A stretch of 34,102 bases of DNA from Pseudomonadota bacterium (GTDB lineage: Bacteria; Pseudomonadota; Alphaproteobacteria; Micropepsales; Micropepsaceae), in assembly GCA_018242085.1 (NCBI GenBank), contig JAFECO010000690.1:1-34102 (forward strand), written 5' to 3'. Shown here one piece after another: positions 1-8,122 of this stretch. The stretch's first letter is position 1; the number at the start of each line of letters is the position of its first letter. The position numbers and the translations under genes were made by a program. The notes under the pieces were generated by a model. The model did not search any database. It saw only the letters and a program-made list of their open reading frames with translations, and was not told the DNA's origin.

Positions 1-2028
1 GTGACGGAGTTGGGCATCACCGATCCTGCGTTCCGGGATTTGCTCCAGGCGCATGGCGTGACGGGCCTGGCCGGGGTGCCGCACAGCTATGGCCTGATGG
101 AGCGATGCGGCCTGCTGGAAAACCTGCCTGCGAATGTGACGACACTGACGCAGGCCGGCGGATGCATGGCGCAGGATCTTGCCATGCGGGTAGCCGCGCG
201 GGCCCACGGGATGGGGGCCCGGCTCTTCATCATGTATGGGCAGACCGAGGCCACCGCACGCATCGCCTATCTCCGTCCCGAACTGTTGTCGCGATATCCC
301 GGCGCCATCGGTCAAGCCGTCCCGGGCGGCGAGATCTGGCTGGAGAATGAGAGTGGCGCGCGCGTCGCCACCGGCGAGGCGGGCGAGCTTATCTATCGCG
401 GTCCCAATGTGATGATGGGCTATGCGAGCGAGCGGCGGCATATGGCCGACCCGCCAGGCCCCGATGTGCTGCGCACCGGCGATCTGGCGATCGAGATCGA
501 GCCCGGTATCTTTCGCATCGTCGGTCGCAAAAGCCGCTTTGTGAAGCCGTTCGGCTTGCGCATCGGGCTGGACGACCTGGAAGCCCGGTTTCACGAGGCC
601 GGAGCCGAAGCCTTCGCCGCGGGCGACGATGCCCTGGTGGTGATCGCTGCCGCCACCCTTGGGGATCTCGACAAGTCGCGGCGGGCGCTGGTTGCGCTGG
701 ATCTGCCGGACGACCTGTTTGCATTCATCCAACTCTCCGAGATTCCGCGGCTTCCGGGCGGCAAGGTTGACTATCCGGCCATTCTCTTCGCCGGTCGCGC
801 CGGCAAAGCTCCGATGAATCCCGCAACGGCGAATCCGATCGAGACGGTGGAGCAATATTACCGGCGGTTGGCGCGCGGCGCCCCCTTGGCGGATTCCGAC
901 AGCTTCGACAGCCTGAACGGGGATTCCCTCAGCTATGTCCAATGCGCGATCGCCATCGAGGAAGCGCTGGGCGAGACGCCGGACGGGTGGGAGAAGCTTT
1001 CTCTTGCGCGCTTGCGGGCGCTGGCGCGAGCCAATATGGCCCCACCCACCACGAATTGGCGCTTGATGTCGCTGGAAAGCGATATTGTCGTGCGCTGCCT
1101 GGCCATCACGCAAATCCTGTTTCAGCACGCCTTGGATAACATGCAAGGCGGTGCCGACTTGTTGATGATCCTGTCCGGCTTCAGCTGGGCGAGATTCCAG
1201 CAGACGCGCCTCCTGGCGGGCGAATCCGGTGGCGCGTTCATGGATTTCGCCCGGCGCTATCTGGTCATTTATCTCGGGATCATGCTCGCGGTTTTCGCCA
1301 TCAATCGGAAGATCGCCTGGTCGCATCAGTTGTTTGTCAGTACCTTTTTTGGCGATTGGGGCGGGATCCTCAACACTTATTGGTTCATCGAAAGCCTGAC
1401 CTGGTGTGTTGCCCTGATCTGCCTGGTTCTGGCCGTGCCGCCGGTCCGCGAATTCGCCGCGCGCCGGCCCGGGCTTTTCAGCCTTGTCTTTGTGGGTGCC
1501 GCCCTGGCGATCCGGTTGATCGGCGGTTTGATGCTCGACGCGCCCGCGCACCTGTTTCGCAGTCCGGACCAGATGCTGATTTATTTCGCCGCGGGTTGGG
1601 CGATAGCACTCGCCGGATGGGAGTTGCGCCTGGCTTTGTTCGCCATGCTTGGGGCCGTTTCGGCCATGGCGTGGGGTTGGAACGACACCCATGTGCTGGC
1701 GATTGTTGTTGCGGCCGTGCTGATCGTGTTTGTGCGCCGCGTCTCGATGCCGAGATTGGCTGGCCGGGTCGTGGGCGCGATCGCCGCGGCGAGTTTCTAC
1801 ATCTATCTTTTCAATATTTTTCCCGTGTACCTGACCGATATCGTCCTGCATGCCAGGTTCGGAAAATTCTGGCTCGCCCAGATCGCCGCCTCGCTGGCGC
1901 TGGGGATTGCCGTATCCCTGCTCCTCTCGCAGTTCGATAAGATTTGGGATTGCGCGCGCGCATGGACCACACTTGCCGGCAGGCGCATGGCCTTGGCCGC
2001 AGCATCCGTGGTGAGGCCGCTGCGTTAA
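1..2028 (+). CDS. Adenylation-carrier-acyltransferase-3 fusion protein (5' end missing)
   Basis: The N-terminal third is the C-terminal half of an AMP-forming acyl-activating enzyme: YGQTE (79-83), RTGDL (158-162), GRKSRFVKPFGLRI (175-188) and the catalytic-lysine motif LPGGKVDY with K255. A carrier domain follows, with the phosphopantetheine site LNGDSL (Ser309). The rest is a multi-helix membrane domain. It opens with an R-x10-H motif (R365, H376) and ILSGF (390-394), the signature of acyltransferase-3 (OafA-type) proteins. Inference: an acid is adenylated, loaded on the carrier and passed by the membrane domain to an acceptor in or beyond the inner membrane, much as DltA, DltC and DltB work together. 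The reading frame is open to base 1 and the usual N-terminal AMP-binding region is absent, so the GTG at 1 is probably internal and the gene starts upstream. Substrate and acceptor are unknown. Confidence 0.85.
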   Translation: MTELGITDPAFRDLLQAHGVTGLAGVPHSYGLMERCGLLENLPANVTTLTQAGGCMAQDLAMRVAARAHGMGARLFIMYGQTEATARIAYLRPELLSRYPGAIGQAVPGGEIWLENESGARVATGEAGELIYRGPNVMMGYASERRHMADPPGPDVLRTGDLAIEIEPGIFRIVGRKSRFVKPFGLRIGLDDLEARFHEAGAEAFAAGDDALVVIAAATLGDLDKSRRALVALDLPDDLFAFIQLSEIPRLPGGKVDYPAILFAGRAGKAPMNPATANPIETVEQYYRRLARGAPLADSDSFDSLNGDSLSYVQCAIAIEEALGETPDGWEKLSLARLRALARANMAPPTTNWRLMSLESDIVVRCLAITQILFQHALDNMQGGADLLMILSGFSWARFQQTRLLAGESGGAFMDFARRYLVIYLGIMLAVFAINRKIAWSHQLFVSTFFGDWGGILNTYWFIESLTWCVALICLVLAVPPVREFAARRPGLFSLVFVGAALAIRLIGGLMLDAPAHLFRSPDQMLIYFAAGWAIALAGWELRLALFAMLGAVSAMAWGWNDTHVLAIVVAAVLIVFVRRVSMPRLAGRVVGAIAAASFYIYLFNIFPVYLTDIVLHARFGKFWLAQIAASLALGIAVSLLLSQFDKIWDCARAWTTLAGRRMALAAASVVRPLR

Positions 2029-2032
2029 GGGA

Positions 2033-2064
2033 CGGTATTATAATGTGGGTTTTGCCAAATACCG
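2033..2064. other. Weak inverted repeat between convergent genes
   Basis: CGGTATT (2033-2039) pairs exactly with AATACCG (2058-2064) across an 18-base loop, just after the stop codon of the upstream plus-strand gene and before the end of the facing minus-strand kinase gene. It has no long T-run, so it is a weak terminator candidate only. Nothing else is evident in the 95 bases between the two genes. Confidence 0.25.
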
Positions 2065-2123
2065 ATTGATCGAAACCGAGACCGGCGAGGCCGCGATGTG
2101 CGCCCGCCATTGCCGCCGGCCGT

Positions 2124-2885
2124 CTAATTTCGCGGCAGATAGACTTCGACGGCCGAGCCTTGGCCTTTGACGCTGGAGAGTATGATGTCGCCCTTGCATT
2201 GGCGCACAAAGCCGGCGCATTTCGCAAGTCCCCAGCCCTGATGCCCCTTGCGGGTGGAGAAGAGCGGGTCCAGCGCGCGCCGCATCACATCGGCGCACAT
2301 GCCGCTGCCGGTGTCGTGCACGCTGAACCGGATATAGTTTCCGGCCGGCAATTGGCGGATCTGATTATCCTGCAGCGTCTCCTGACTTGTGCAGATGGCG
2401 ATCCTGCCGCGATGGTCCATCGCGGTGACGGCGTTCTTGATCAGCTCCTCCACCATGCTTTGGAATTTTTCCTGGTCCGTCGCCACCATGCAGCTTGTGG
2501 GTTCCAGTGCAAACGCGACCTCGATGCCGCGCAGAAGCGAGTGTTTCAGGTGCCCGATGGTCGTGATGACGCTGCGGTTAAGATCGAATTGGGTGACATT
2601 GAGCTTCTGGCGCCCCGCAAAGCTTTGGAGCTTTTGAGACAGTTCGATGCCGCGATTGGTGGTGCGAATGATGTCGCTGACCAGGCCGGCATTCTGGTCT
2701 TGCTTGTTCAGGCTCGATTCCAGAAGCGACATATTGCCGGCGACGGCCGTGAAAATATTGTTCAGCTCATGCGCGACCGTGCCGGCCAACTGCACCAGCG
2801 CGTCTACTTTTTCTCTGTCCGGCATGGCGTTTTGTTCCCGAAGGAACGCGTCTAATGCCAACCGCCGGAAAATTCGCTGACGCAT
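2124..2885 (-). CDS. Soluble sensor histidine kinase without sensor domain
   Basis: A 253-residue transmitter with no membrane segment and almost no N-terminal input region. The H-box is AGTVAHELNN with H39 as the phosphorylated histidine. The ATP-binding lid shows EELIKNAVTAM (N-box), VHDTGSGM (G1), DPLFSTR (F-box) and GWGLA (G2). The H-box type matches NtrB/CckA-like kinases. The gene lies 33 bases after the NarL-type regulator and is probably cotranscribed with it, so the two are likely partners. With no sensor domain, it may read its signal through another protein, for example the nearby membrane hybrid kinase. An alternative start is the internal Met21 (MPDREK); the Shine-Dalgarno sequence is weak for both. 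Confidence 0.85.
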   Translation of the reverse strand: MRQRIFRRLALDAFLREQNAMPDREKVDALVQLAGTVAHELNNIFTAVAGNMSLLESSLNKQDQNAGLVSDIIRTTNRGIELSQKLQSFAGRQKLNVTQFDLNRSVITTIGHLKHSLLRGIEVAFALEPTSCMVATDQEKFQSMVEELIKNAVTAMDHRGRIAICTSQETLQDNQIRQLPAGNYIRFSVHDTGSGMCADVMRRALDPLFSTRKGHQGWGLAKCAGFVRQCKGDIILSSVKGQGSAVEVYLPRN

Positions 2886-2897
2886 CGGGCCAGGTGG

Positions 2898-2915
2898 CCT
2901 ATACAGAAGTATAGG
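2898..2915. other. Perfect 7-bp hairpin between regulator and kinase genes
   Basis: CCTATAC (2898-2904) and GTATAGG (2909-2915) are exact inverted copies around the tetraloop AGAA (UUCU in the minus-strand mRNA). The hairpin fills half of the 33-base gap between the regulator stop and the kinase start. There is no T-tract, so it is more likely an mRNA processing or translation-control element, or a DNA operator, than a terminator. Confidence 0.5.
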
Positions 2916-2918
2916 AGG

Positions 2919-3536
2919 TCAGCCCAATCCTGCTTTGACGGCCTTCACGGCCGCTTCGGCGCGGCTTTTCACGTTCATTTTGCGGAACAGGTTGCGCAAA
3001 TGGAGCTTGATGGTGACCTCAGCCAGCCCCAGCTCGCGGGCGATTTCCTTGTTGGACCGGCCCAGGGCCACGCCGTGCAACACTTCTTTTTCCCGCGCGC
3101 TCATATTGGCGAGCCAGGCTGGACTGCCATGGGCAGCGGTCCCATTCAGCAGCACCTCGGTCGGAATGCTGGTGCCACCGGCCAAAAGCAGCTGAACGGT
3201 GTGGGCGAAATATTCGGAATTCGAGGTTTTGGGAATATAGCCGCGCACGCCGGCGCGCGCCGCGGCCAGCACCTCCTGGTTGCCGACGACACCTGAGACA
3301 ACGGCAAGCGGTGTGGTGGGAAAATCTCTGACCAGCTCGGCCAATGCATCGGCCGACATGCCCGGCATGTGATAGTCCATCAGGATCAGGTCGAAGTGTG
3401 GCGACTGCTCAGCCGCGGCGCGCAACTCATCGAGTGATGCAACTTCCTTGATATGCGCTTCCCGATAAAGCCGCTTGATCTGCAAGGCCGCGGCCTCGCG
3501 ATATAGCGGGTGATCGTCGGCAATCAGGATGCGCAT
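2919..3536 (-). CDS. NarL/LuxR-family response regulator
   Basis: A 205-residue two-domain regulator. The receiver has the acidic pair DD (7-8), the phosphoacceptor D54 in LILMDYHMPGM and the conserved lysine in GYIPK. The C-terminal LuxR-type helix-turn-helix runs from about residue 142, with MSAREKEVL, NKEIARELGL, TIKLHLRNLFRKM and NVKSRAEA. I chose the ATG at 3536 because GGAGAGG sits just upstream; a TTG four codons earlier lies within that ribosome-binding sequence. It should activate or repress transcription when phosphorylated. Its likely kinases are the soluble kinase just downstream or the hybrid kinase upstream. Confidence 0.9.
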   Translation of the reverse strand: MRILIADDHPLYREAAALQIKRLYREAHIKEVASLDELRAAAEQSPHFDLILMDYHMPGMSADALAELVRDFPTTPLAVVSGVVGNQEVLAAARAGVRGYIPKTSNSEYFAHTVQLLLAGGTSIPTEVLLNGTAAHGSPAWLANMSAREKEVLHGVALGRSNKEIARELGLAEVTIKLHLRNLFRKMNVKSRAEAAVKAVKAGLG

Positions 3537-3552
3537 GCTCCTCTCCAAACGA

Positions 3553-3590
3553 CCTCGCCATAATATCTTATCAAAAATCCAAACTAGGCT
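3553..3590 (-). promoter_or_regulatory. Possible promoter of the regulator-kinase pair
   Basis: The 73 bases between the hybrid kinase stop and the regulator start are strikingly AT-rich for this genome. On the minus strand they read a TATTAT -10-like hexamer (3560-3565) with a poor -35 (CTAGTT) about 16 bases upstream. A start near 3553 would leave a short leader carrying the strong GGAGAGG ribosome-binding site. Composition is the main evidence. Confidence 0.35.
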
Positions 3591-3609
3591 ACGCAGTGTT
3601 ATATTTCAG

Positions 3610-5955
3610 TTACTGGGATCCGGGTCGCGGCCTGAGCGCTTGCGCGATCGCTTGAATATCAACAGGCTTGTAGAGCACCGCGTCCGCGCCACCCGCCAGC
3701 GCCTGAGCTTCTGTCATTTCGGCAAGATTTCCCGTGCACAGGACCGCGCGTAAGCAAGGCGCCACCCGCTTGGCCTCCTGAATCAGCTCCATGCCGGACA
3801 TCAACGGCATCTGCTGGTCGGTGAGCAATGCGTCGAACGCGTCCGGGTCTTCCTCGATCGCCGCCAGCGCTGGGAACGGGCTCTGCACCGCGACGGTGGC
3901 AAAGCCCAGGCGCTCCAGGACGATCGACAGCATGTCGGCCATCTCCGTCTCATCGTCCACGATCAGCACGCGCCAGCCTTCGCCGGTGACGGGCATGGTG
4001 GCGGCAGCCATCCCTTCTTCGATCAGCGGCAGGAAAATATCGAAGCTGGTGCCGCTCCCCATCTCGGATCTCACATGGCAGAACCCGCCATGGGAGCGTA
4101 TCACGCCATGCACCACGGCCAGTCCCAGCCCGGTGCCGCGCAACCGCCCCTTGGTGGAAAAGAAGGGTTCGAACATCCGGTCCAAGGTTTCCGGCGCCAT
4201 GCCATGGCCGGTGTCGCGGACGGTCAGCAAAGCATAAGAAAGGTTCGGGCGCGGCTCGCCGATCAGCCGTTCGGTGGGCGCATTGGAGAATTTGCGCAAA
4301 CGCTCGATCTCGTCGCTTCGGGCAATCCGCGCATCGATCTCCACCGATCCTCGGCCATCCAGCGCATCGCGCGCATTGGTGGCCAGATTGGTGATCATCT
4401 GTCCCACTTGAATTTCATTGCCGCGCACCAGAAGAACGGCCGACGGCGCTTGGATCTCCAGCTTCGTGCCGGGACGCATGCCGGGCCCCAGAAAGTCGCC
4501 GCAGATTTCCACGGCCCGGCCCAAATTGACCACGCCATGGCTGACCTCGCGCGTCTCGGCAAAGGTCATGATCTGCTCGACCATTTCCTTGCCCCGCCTG
4601 GAGGCGCTCAGGATCCGCTGGGCGAATTCGTGGTTTTCGGATCCAGGGACGCTGTCCTGGGCGATGAGAACCGCGAACCCGGTAATGGCGCCCAGGATAT
4701 TGTTGAAGTCGTGCGCCACGCCGCTGGCAAGCTGGCCGATCGCCTCCAGCTTGGCCGCCTGTTTCAGGCGGCTTTCCAGCCGCAGCCGTTCGGCATCGGC
4801 GGAATTGCGGTCGGTAACGTCGATCAGCCGCGCGATGAGCCCGCCGGTGGCCAGGCGGCTGCGGCGAATTTCCAGATCGCGGCCGCCCAGGCGAACCGCA
4901 TGTTCGTCGTGCTCGGTCAGAAGGGGAATGGCGGGCCGCGGAAATATCGAACCCTCCGGACCCTGCCCGGCCAGACGTTTCGCGGCCTGGTTGGCGTATT
5001 GCACCGATCCGTTCCGGTCTTCGGTGTAAATGCCGTCATCGGTCAGATCCAGCGCCGCCAACGTGTCCGCGCTTTTTTGCGACGAAAGCTGCAGCGCCAC
5101 CAGGTTCGCCACTGCGCGCGCGAACGCTGTCTCCTCCTCATTCCAGCGATAGGGGACATGTTTCGCGAAAATGATGACCCCGCTCTGGGTCGCATCCTGG
5201 AAGGCTTCGGACGAAAGGGTCGCCCGCACGCCATAGCAGCGGGCCAGGCGCTGCACGATGGCTTCGCCAGGGGCCTGCTCGGTATCGTCGATGGCGACCG
5301 TCAATTCATTCTGCAATCGCATTTTGTGCTGGGGATCGGCCTCCAGAACCGTTCCCGCCACCGGCAGGTTGGGCGCCGCCACCTTGTGCCAGGCCTGCAG
5401 CACCGTGGTGCTGCGATCGTCGCGGTTGCGCAGGCCGATAATGGCGAAGCTGCAATCCAATGCCTGGGCGCCGATGCGGCAGATGGATTCCAGCCGGCAG
5501 TCGAGGCTGATGTCGGTCAAAAGACATTCGCGCATCATGCCGGCCAGCGCGGTCTTGTGGCGCTGCAAGGTGGCTTCGCTAGTCTGGATGCGGCTTTCCA
5601 GCTCCATATGGCTTTGCATGATCAACGCCACCACCCAGATGGAAGCCAGGGCAAAAGCCCGGTTGGCCCACATGCCCGCCACCGAAACGCCTGCGTCCGG
5701 GCCCAGTACCGCGCCCGCGAATGTCAGGACCGTGGTGACGATCGCGCACACGATCATCGCGCGCTTGCCGAACCGGTTGGTGAGCGCCACCACCGCCGAA
5801 TAGCCGATCCCGTCCATGACGCCGCGCGGGTTCGTGATATCGATGTAAAACAGACCGCCGCAGGAGAGAATCGCTCCCGCCGCGATCGCTGCGTCTGCCA
5901 GCCGCTGCGCCATGAAACGGCTGTGCGCCGGCATGAATAAGGGTTCAGACGTCAT
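3610..5955 (-). CDS. Membrane hybrid sensor histidine kinase (GAF, PAS-like, kinase, receiver)
   Basis: A 781-residue kinase. Four hydrophobic segments lie near the N-terminus (about 20-38, 48-60, 66-87, 95-114). A GAF-like domain follows (about 150-290), then a PAS-like domain (about 298-380) and the transmitter, with H-box ASGVAHDFNNILGAITGF (H415), N-box TNLATNARDAL, G1 DTGHGM, F-box FEPFFSTK and G2 GTGLGLAVVHG. A C-terminal receiver (about 660-778) has D713 in LLTDQQMP and a conserved lysine in LYKP. This is a CckA-like layout. The start is supported by AGGGGGC just upstream. The receiver suggests a phosphorelay needing an HPt protein; the HPt-like protein at 23991-24464 is a speculative partner. 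The gene is 73 bases upstream of the regulator-kinase pair on the same strand. Confidence 0.9.
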   Translation of the reverse strand: MTSEPLFMPAHSRFMAQRLADAAIAAGAILSCGGLFYIDITNPRGVMDGIGYSAVVALTNRFGKRAMIVCAIVTTVLTFAGAVLGPDAGVSVAGMWANRAFALASIWVVALIMQSHMELESRIQTSEATLQRHKTALAGMMRECLLTDISLDCRLESICRIGAQALDCSFAIIGLRNRDDRSTTVLQAWHKVAAPNLPVAGTVLEADPQHKMRLQNELTVAIDDTEQAPGEAIVQRLARCYGVRATLSSEAFQDATQSGVIIFAKHVPYRWNEEETAFARAVANLVALQLSSQKSADTLAALDLTDDGIYTEDRNGSVQYANQAAKRLAGQGPEGSIFPRPAIPLLTEHDEHAVRLGGRDLEIRRSRLATGGLIARLIDVTDRNSADAERLRLESRLKQAAKLEAIGQLASGVAHDFNNILGAITGFAVLIAQDSVPGSENHEFAQRILSASRRGKEMVEQIMTFAETREVSHGVVNLGRAVEICGDFLGPGMRPGTKLEIQAPSAVLLVRGNEIQVGQMITNLATNARDALDGRGSVEIDARIARSDEIERLRKFSNAPTERLIGEPRPNLSYALLTVRDTGHGMAPETLDRMFEPFFSTKGRLRGTGLGLAVVHGVIRSHGGFCHVRSEMGSGTSFDIFLPLIEEGMAAATMPVTGEGWRVLIVDDETEMADMLSIVLERLGFATVAVQSPFPALAAIEEDPDAFDALLTDQQMPLMSGMELIQEAKRVAPCLRAVLCTGNLAEMTEAQALAGGADAVLYKPVDIQAIAQALRPRPGSQ

Positions 5956-6048
5956 ACTGCCCCCTGTCTCGGCAAGGTTATCACATCACGCCCGGAATGG
6001 CACGATTGCCGTCATCCGGAGTGCGGCTTGGACCAGCCGGGGACGAGG

Positions 6049-6066
6049 CCGGTGCCGGCGGACCGG
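6049..6066. terminator. GC-rich hairpin after the chemotaxis operon
   Basis: CCGGT (6049-6053) pairs with ACCGG (6062-6066) around an eight-base GC-rich loop, ten bases beyond the stop codon of the last gene of the operon. There is no T-run, so if it ends transcription it would need Rho or act as a 3'-end stabiliser. The 120-base gap to the hybrid kinase gene shows no other clear signal. Confidence 0.25.
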
Positions 6067-6075
6067 TGGGGCCCG

Positions 6076-7134
6076 TCAGCCATTAAGTGCCGACAGCATG
6101 GGCGCGTCGTCCTCCTCCACCTGCAGATACTCGATGCCCTGGCGCATGTCGGACATGATGAAGGCCGCGCGGCTGCCCACGCCGCCGCTTGTGTTGGGAA
6201 ACCGTTCGGTCCAGGCCTGCATCTTCACGCTCAGCGCGCACAGCGCCCCGCCGATCGAGGTGTGGTAATTCGAGATCAGAGATTCGATCTTTTTGAATTT
6301 GTCCGCGGAGAGATCGCGCCACATATCGTTGGTGCTGCGCTCGAAGCTCTCGATCTTTCCGGTGATATTGGAAAGCCTGCCATTGATGGTGGATTCGAGC
6401 ATGCCGACCATTTTCATCAGGGACACATCCTGTGCCAGCTGGCGATTGGCTTTCACCAGGGCGATCCCGTCCATGAAGCTTTGGACCTGGGGCAGAAGCT
6501 GATCCAGGCAGCTGCGGTAATAGGAAAGCGACATGAAGATATCGCCATAATCTTCGAGAAATTTCGGGATGCGCTCGATCGGAATGCCCAGCCGGTCGGC
6601 CATCATGGCAAGCCGCGCCCGCACGGCTTCCGCATTTTCGGCGCGGAACATGCCCAATATGTCCTGAAAGCCCGCCCCTTTGGTGTCCTTGCCGAAAATC
6701 TCCGCCACCAGCGGGCGCGTGAAATGGGCCATGTAGCTGCTCAAGGACGCGGTCTTGGCCGCCGACAGGGTGAGCGCCGACTTGTCCGTGATTGCGATCT
6801 GATGTTCCCTGAGCAGGATCCTGAGGCTGTAGACATCGAAGCTCGGCAGGGTGCTGATGGTCTGCAGCAGTTTCACATCGGGATGGGGCGGGATCTGCTC
6901 CAGCGCCAGGAATTTCGCCACCGAGAGCACATCCAGCTGCCCGCGGCCGCAGCCCACGCCGCTGAACAATTCCACCACCGATTCCAACCGCGAATTCTTC
7001 ACCATGCGCGCGCGCAGAAAGATCTTGGTCTGGACCGGCAGGATCGAGATCGCCAGCGTATGCAGCGAATCCCGATCCTGATCCGAAAGTTGACCGTTCT
7101 CGCCTTCGTGCTGGGTCTGTGCCGCGGCGCTCAT
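6076..7134 (-). CDS. Protein of unknown function, last gene of the chemotaxis operon
   Basis: I do not recognise this 352-residue protein. It has no signal peptide or membrane segment and looks soluble and mostly helical. Its C-terminal third, with stretches such as SNITGKIESFERSTNDMW and LSADKFKKIESL, resembles a long helical-bundle region. The start codon follows the cheZ stop by three bases (TAG AAA ATG) with little ribosome-binding sequence of its own, so translation is probably coupled to cheZ. That placement suggests a role with CheZ or CheY, for example in localisation or in setting phosphatase activity. No catalytic motif is visible. It could also be a structural or polar scaffolding protein. 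Confidence 0.8.
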   Translation of the reverse strand: MSAAAQTQHEGENGQLSDQDRDSLHTLAISILPVQTKIFLRARMVKNSRLESVVELFSGVGCGRGQLDVLSVAKFLALEQIPPHPDVKLLQTISTLPSFDVYSLRILLREHQIAITDKSALTLSAAKTASLSSYMAHFTRPLVAEIFGKDTKGAGFQDILGMFRAENAEAVRARLAMMADRLGIPIERIPKFLEDYGDIFMSLSYYRSCLDQLLPQVQSFMDGIALVKANRQLAQDVSLMKMVGMLESTINGRLSNITGKIESFERSTNDMWRDLSADKFKKIESLISNYHTSIGGALCALSVKMQAWTERFPNTSGGVGSRAAFIMSDMRQGIEYLQVEEDDAPMLSALNG

Positions 7135-7137
7135 TTT

Positions 7138-7716
7138 CTAGCTGAGAGTCTCGAACAGTGCGTCGATATCGCTCTGGCTGCTGGCGTTCTTCATGAGCTG
7201 CGGACCGTTGAGCAGCGCCTCATCGCCTTGCGGGCCGGCATTCGGCGGCTGCGGCAGGGAGCCGAAAGCCTCGGTCAGCGAGGCAAGCTTGACTTCCAGG
7301 GACAACAGCACGCCCACCACCTTGGTGATGCGCTGTCCGGTGATGTCCTGGAATGCGCTGGCTTCGTAGATCTTGGTGACGGCTTCCATCAAAGCGCCGT
7401 TGGCGGGCGGTCCCAAGGTGGCGGCGACGCTCTCGATCGCTTCGGCGGCATCCATGATGCTGCCGGCGGCGCGCGCGGTCTCGGTGATGATCTCCTCAAG
7501 TTCGTCGGCAGTGTTGCCGAACAGGGGGGTATTGCCGCCCTGGCGCAGCGCGCCGATTTCGCTGCGCGTGGTCCGGATATGGTCGGACAGATATTGCAGC
7601 ACGCTGACCAGCGTGTCCTTCTGCGGGGACTGCAGCACCCGCAGTTCCGCGATCACGCGGTCCAAGAAGCCGTGCGCGTCCAGCAGACGCGACGCGTTGT
7701 TGAATTGGGGCTCCAT
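7138..7716 (-). CDS. cheZ: CheZ-family CheY-P phosphatase
   Basis: A 192-residue helical protein with the CheZ active-site motif FQDITGQRITKVV, which carries the Asp and Gln (D124, Q128) equivalent to D143 and Q147 of E. coli CheZ. It ends in a short acidic-hydrophobic helix, QSDIDALFETLS (181-192), as expected for the C-terminal peptide by which CheZ grips CheY. A flexible Pro/Gly-rich linker (about 153-175) joins the two. Its role would be to dephosphorylate CheY-P in the cytoplasm. It starts 7 bases after the cheY stop with GAGG as ribosome-binding site. The family fold is a long four-helix dimer, and the length fits. Confidence 0.88.
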   Translation of the reverse strand: MEPQFNNASRLLDAHGFLDRVIAELRVLQSPQKDTLVSVLQYLSDHIRTTRSEIGALRQGGNTPLFGNTADELEEIITETARAAGSIMDAAEAIESVAATLGPPANGALMEAVTKIYEASAFQDITGQRITKVVGVLLSLEVKLASLTEAFGSLPQPPNAGPQGDEALLNGPQLMKNASSQSDIDALFETLS

Positions 7717-7723
7717 CGGCGCC

Positions 7724-8113
7724 TCACGCCGTCACGCCGCAGACGCTGGCGATCTTGGCCCGCAGCGTGTCGGCATTGAAGGGTTTGACGATATAGTTGG
7801 AGACGCCGGCTTGCTTGGCGGCAATGACATTCTCGGTCTTGCTCTCGGCCGTGACCATGATGAACGGAATGTGCCTGAGGCGCGCGTCGGCGCGGACCTT
7901 GCGCAGCAGGTCCAGCCCGGTCATCGGCGCCATGTTCCAGTCCGAGATGATCAGGTCGGGCGGAGACTTCTGCATCAAATGAAAAGCGGTGTCGCCGTCA
8001 TTGGCTTCCTCGACATTTTCGATTTCGAGCTGGCGCAACAGGTTGCGCAGGATGCGCAGCATGGTTGTGTAGTCGTCGACGATGACGACGCGCATGTTCT
8101 TGTTGAGGCTCAT
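7724..8113 (-). CDS. cheY: CheY chemotaxis response regulator (copy next to cheZ)
   Basis: A stand-alone receiver of 129 residues with the acidic pair D13-D14, phosphoacceptor D58 in LIISDWNMAPMTG, T88 and the conserved K110 in YIVKPF. The SDWNM block is typical of true CheY proteins that bind the flagellar switch. AGGAG lies 6 bases before the ATG and overlaps the cheR stop region. Its position directly before cheZ suggests it is the main substrate of that phosphatase. The second CheY in this operon, at 10044-10427, has a different sequence and may act as a phosphate sink or on another target. Confidence 0.93.
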   Translation of the reverse strand: MSLNKNMRVVIVDDYTTMLRILRNLLRQLEIENVEEANDGDTAFHLMQKSPPDLIISDWNMAPMTGLDLLRKVRADARLRHIPFIMVTAESKTENVIAAKQAGVSNYIVKPFNADTLRAKIASVCGVTA

Positions 8114-8122
8114 CTCGTTCTC

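Noticed and set aside
1811-2298. Minus-strand frames at the end of the acyltransferase fusion gene
   Set aside because: They run antisense to well-supported membrane-domain codons and overlap the end of the kinase gene in another frame. The translations are Arg/Ala-rich with no recognisable motif.
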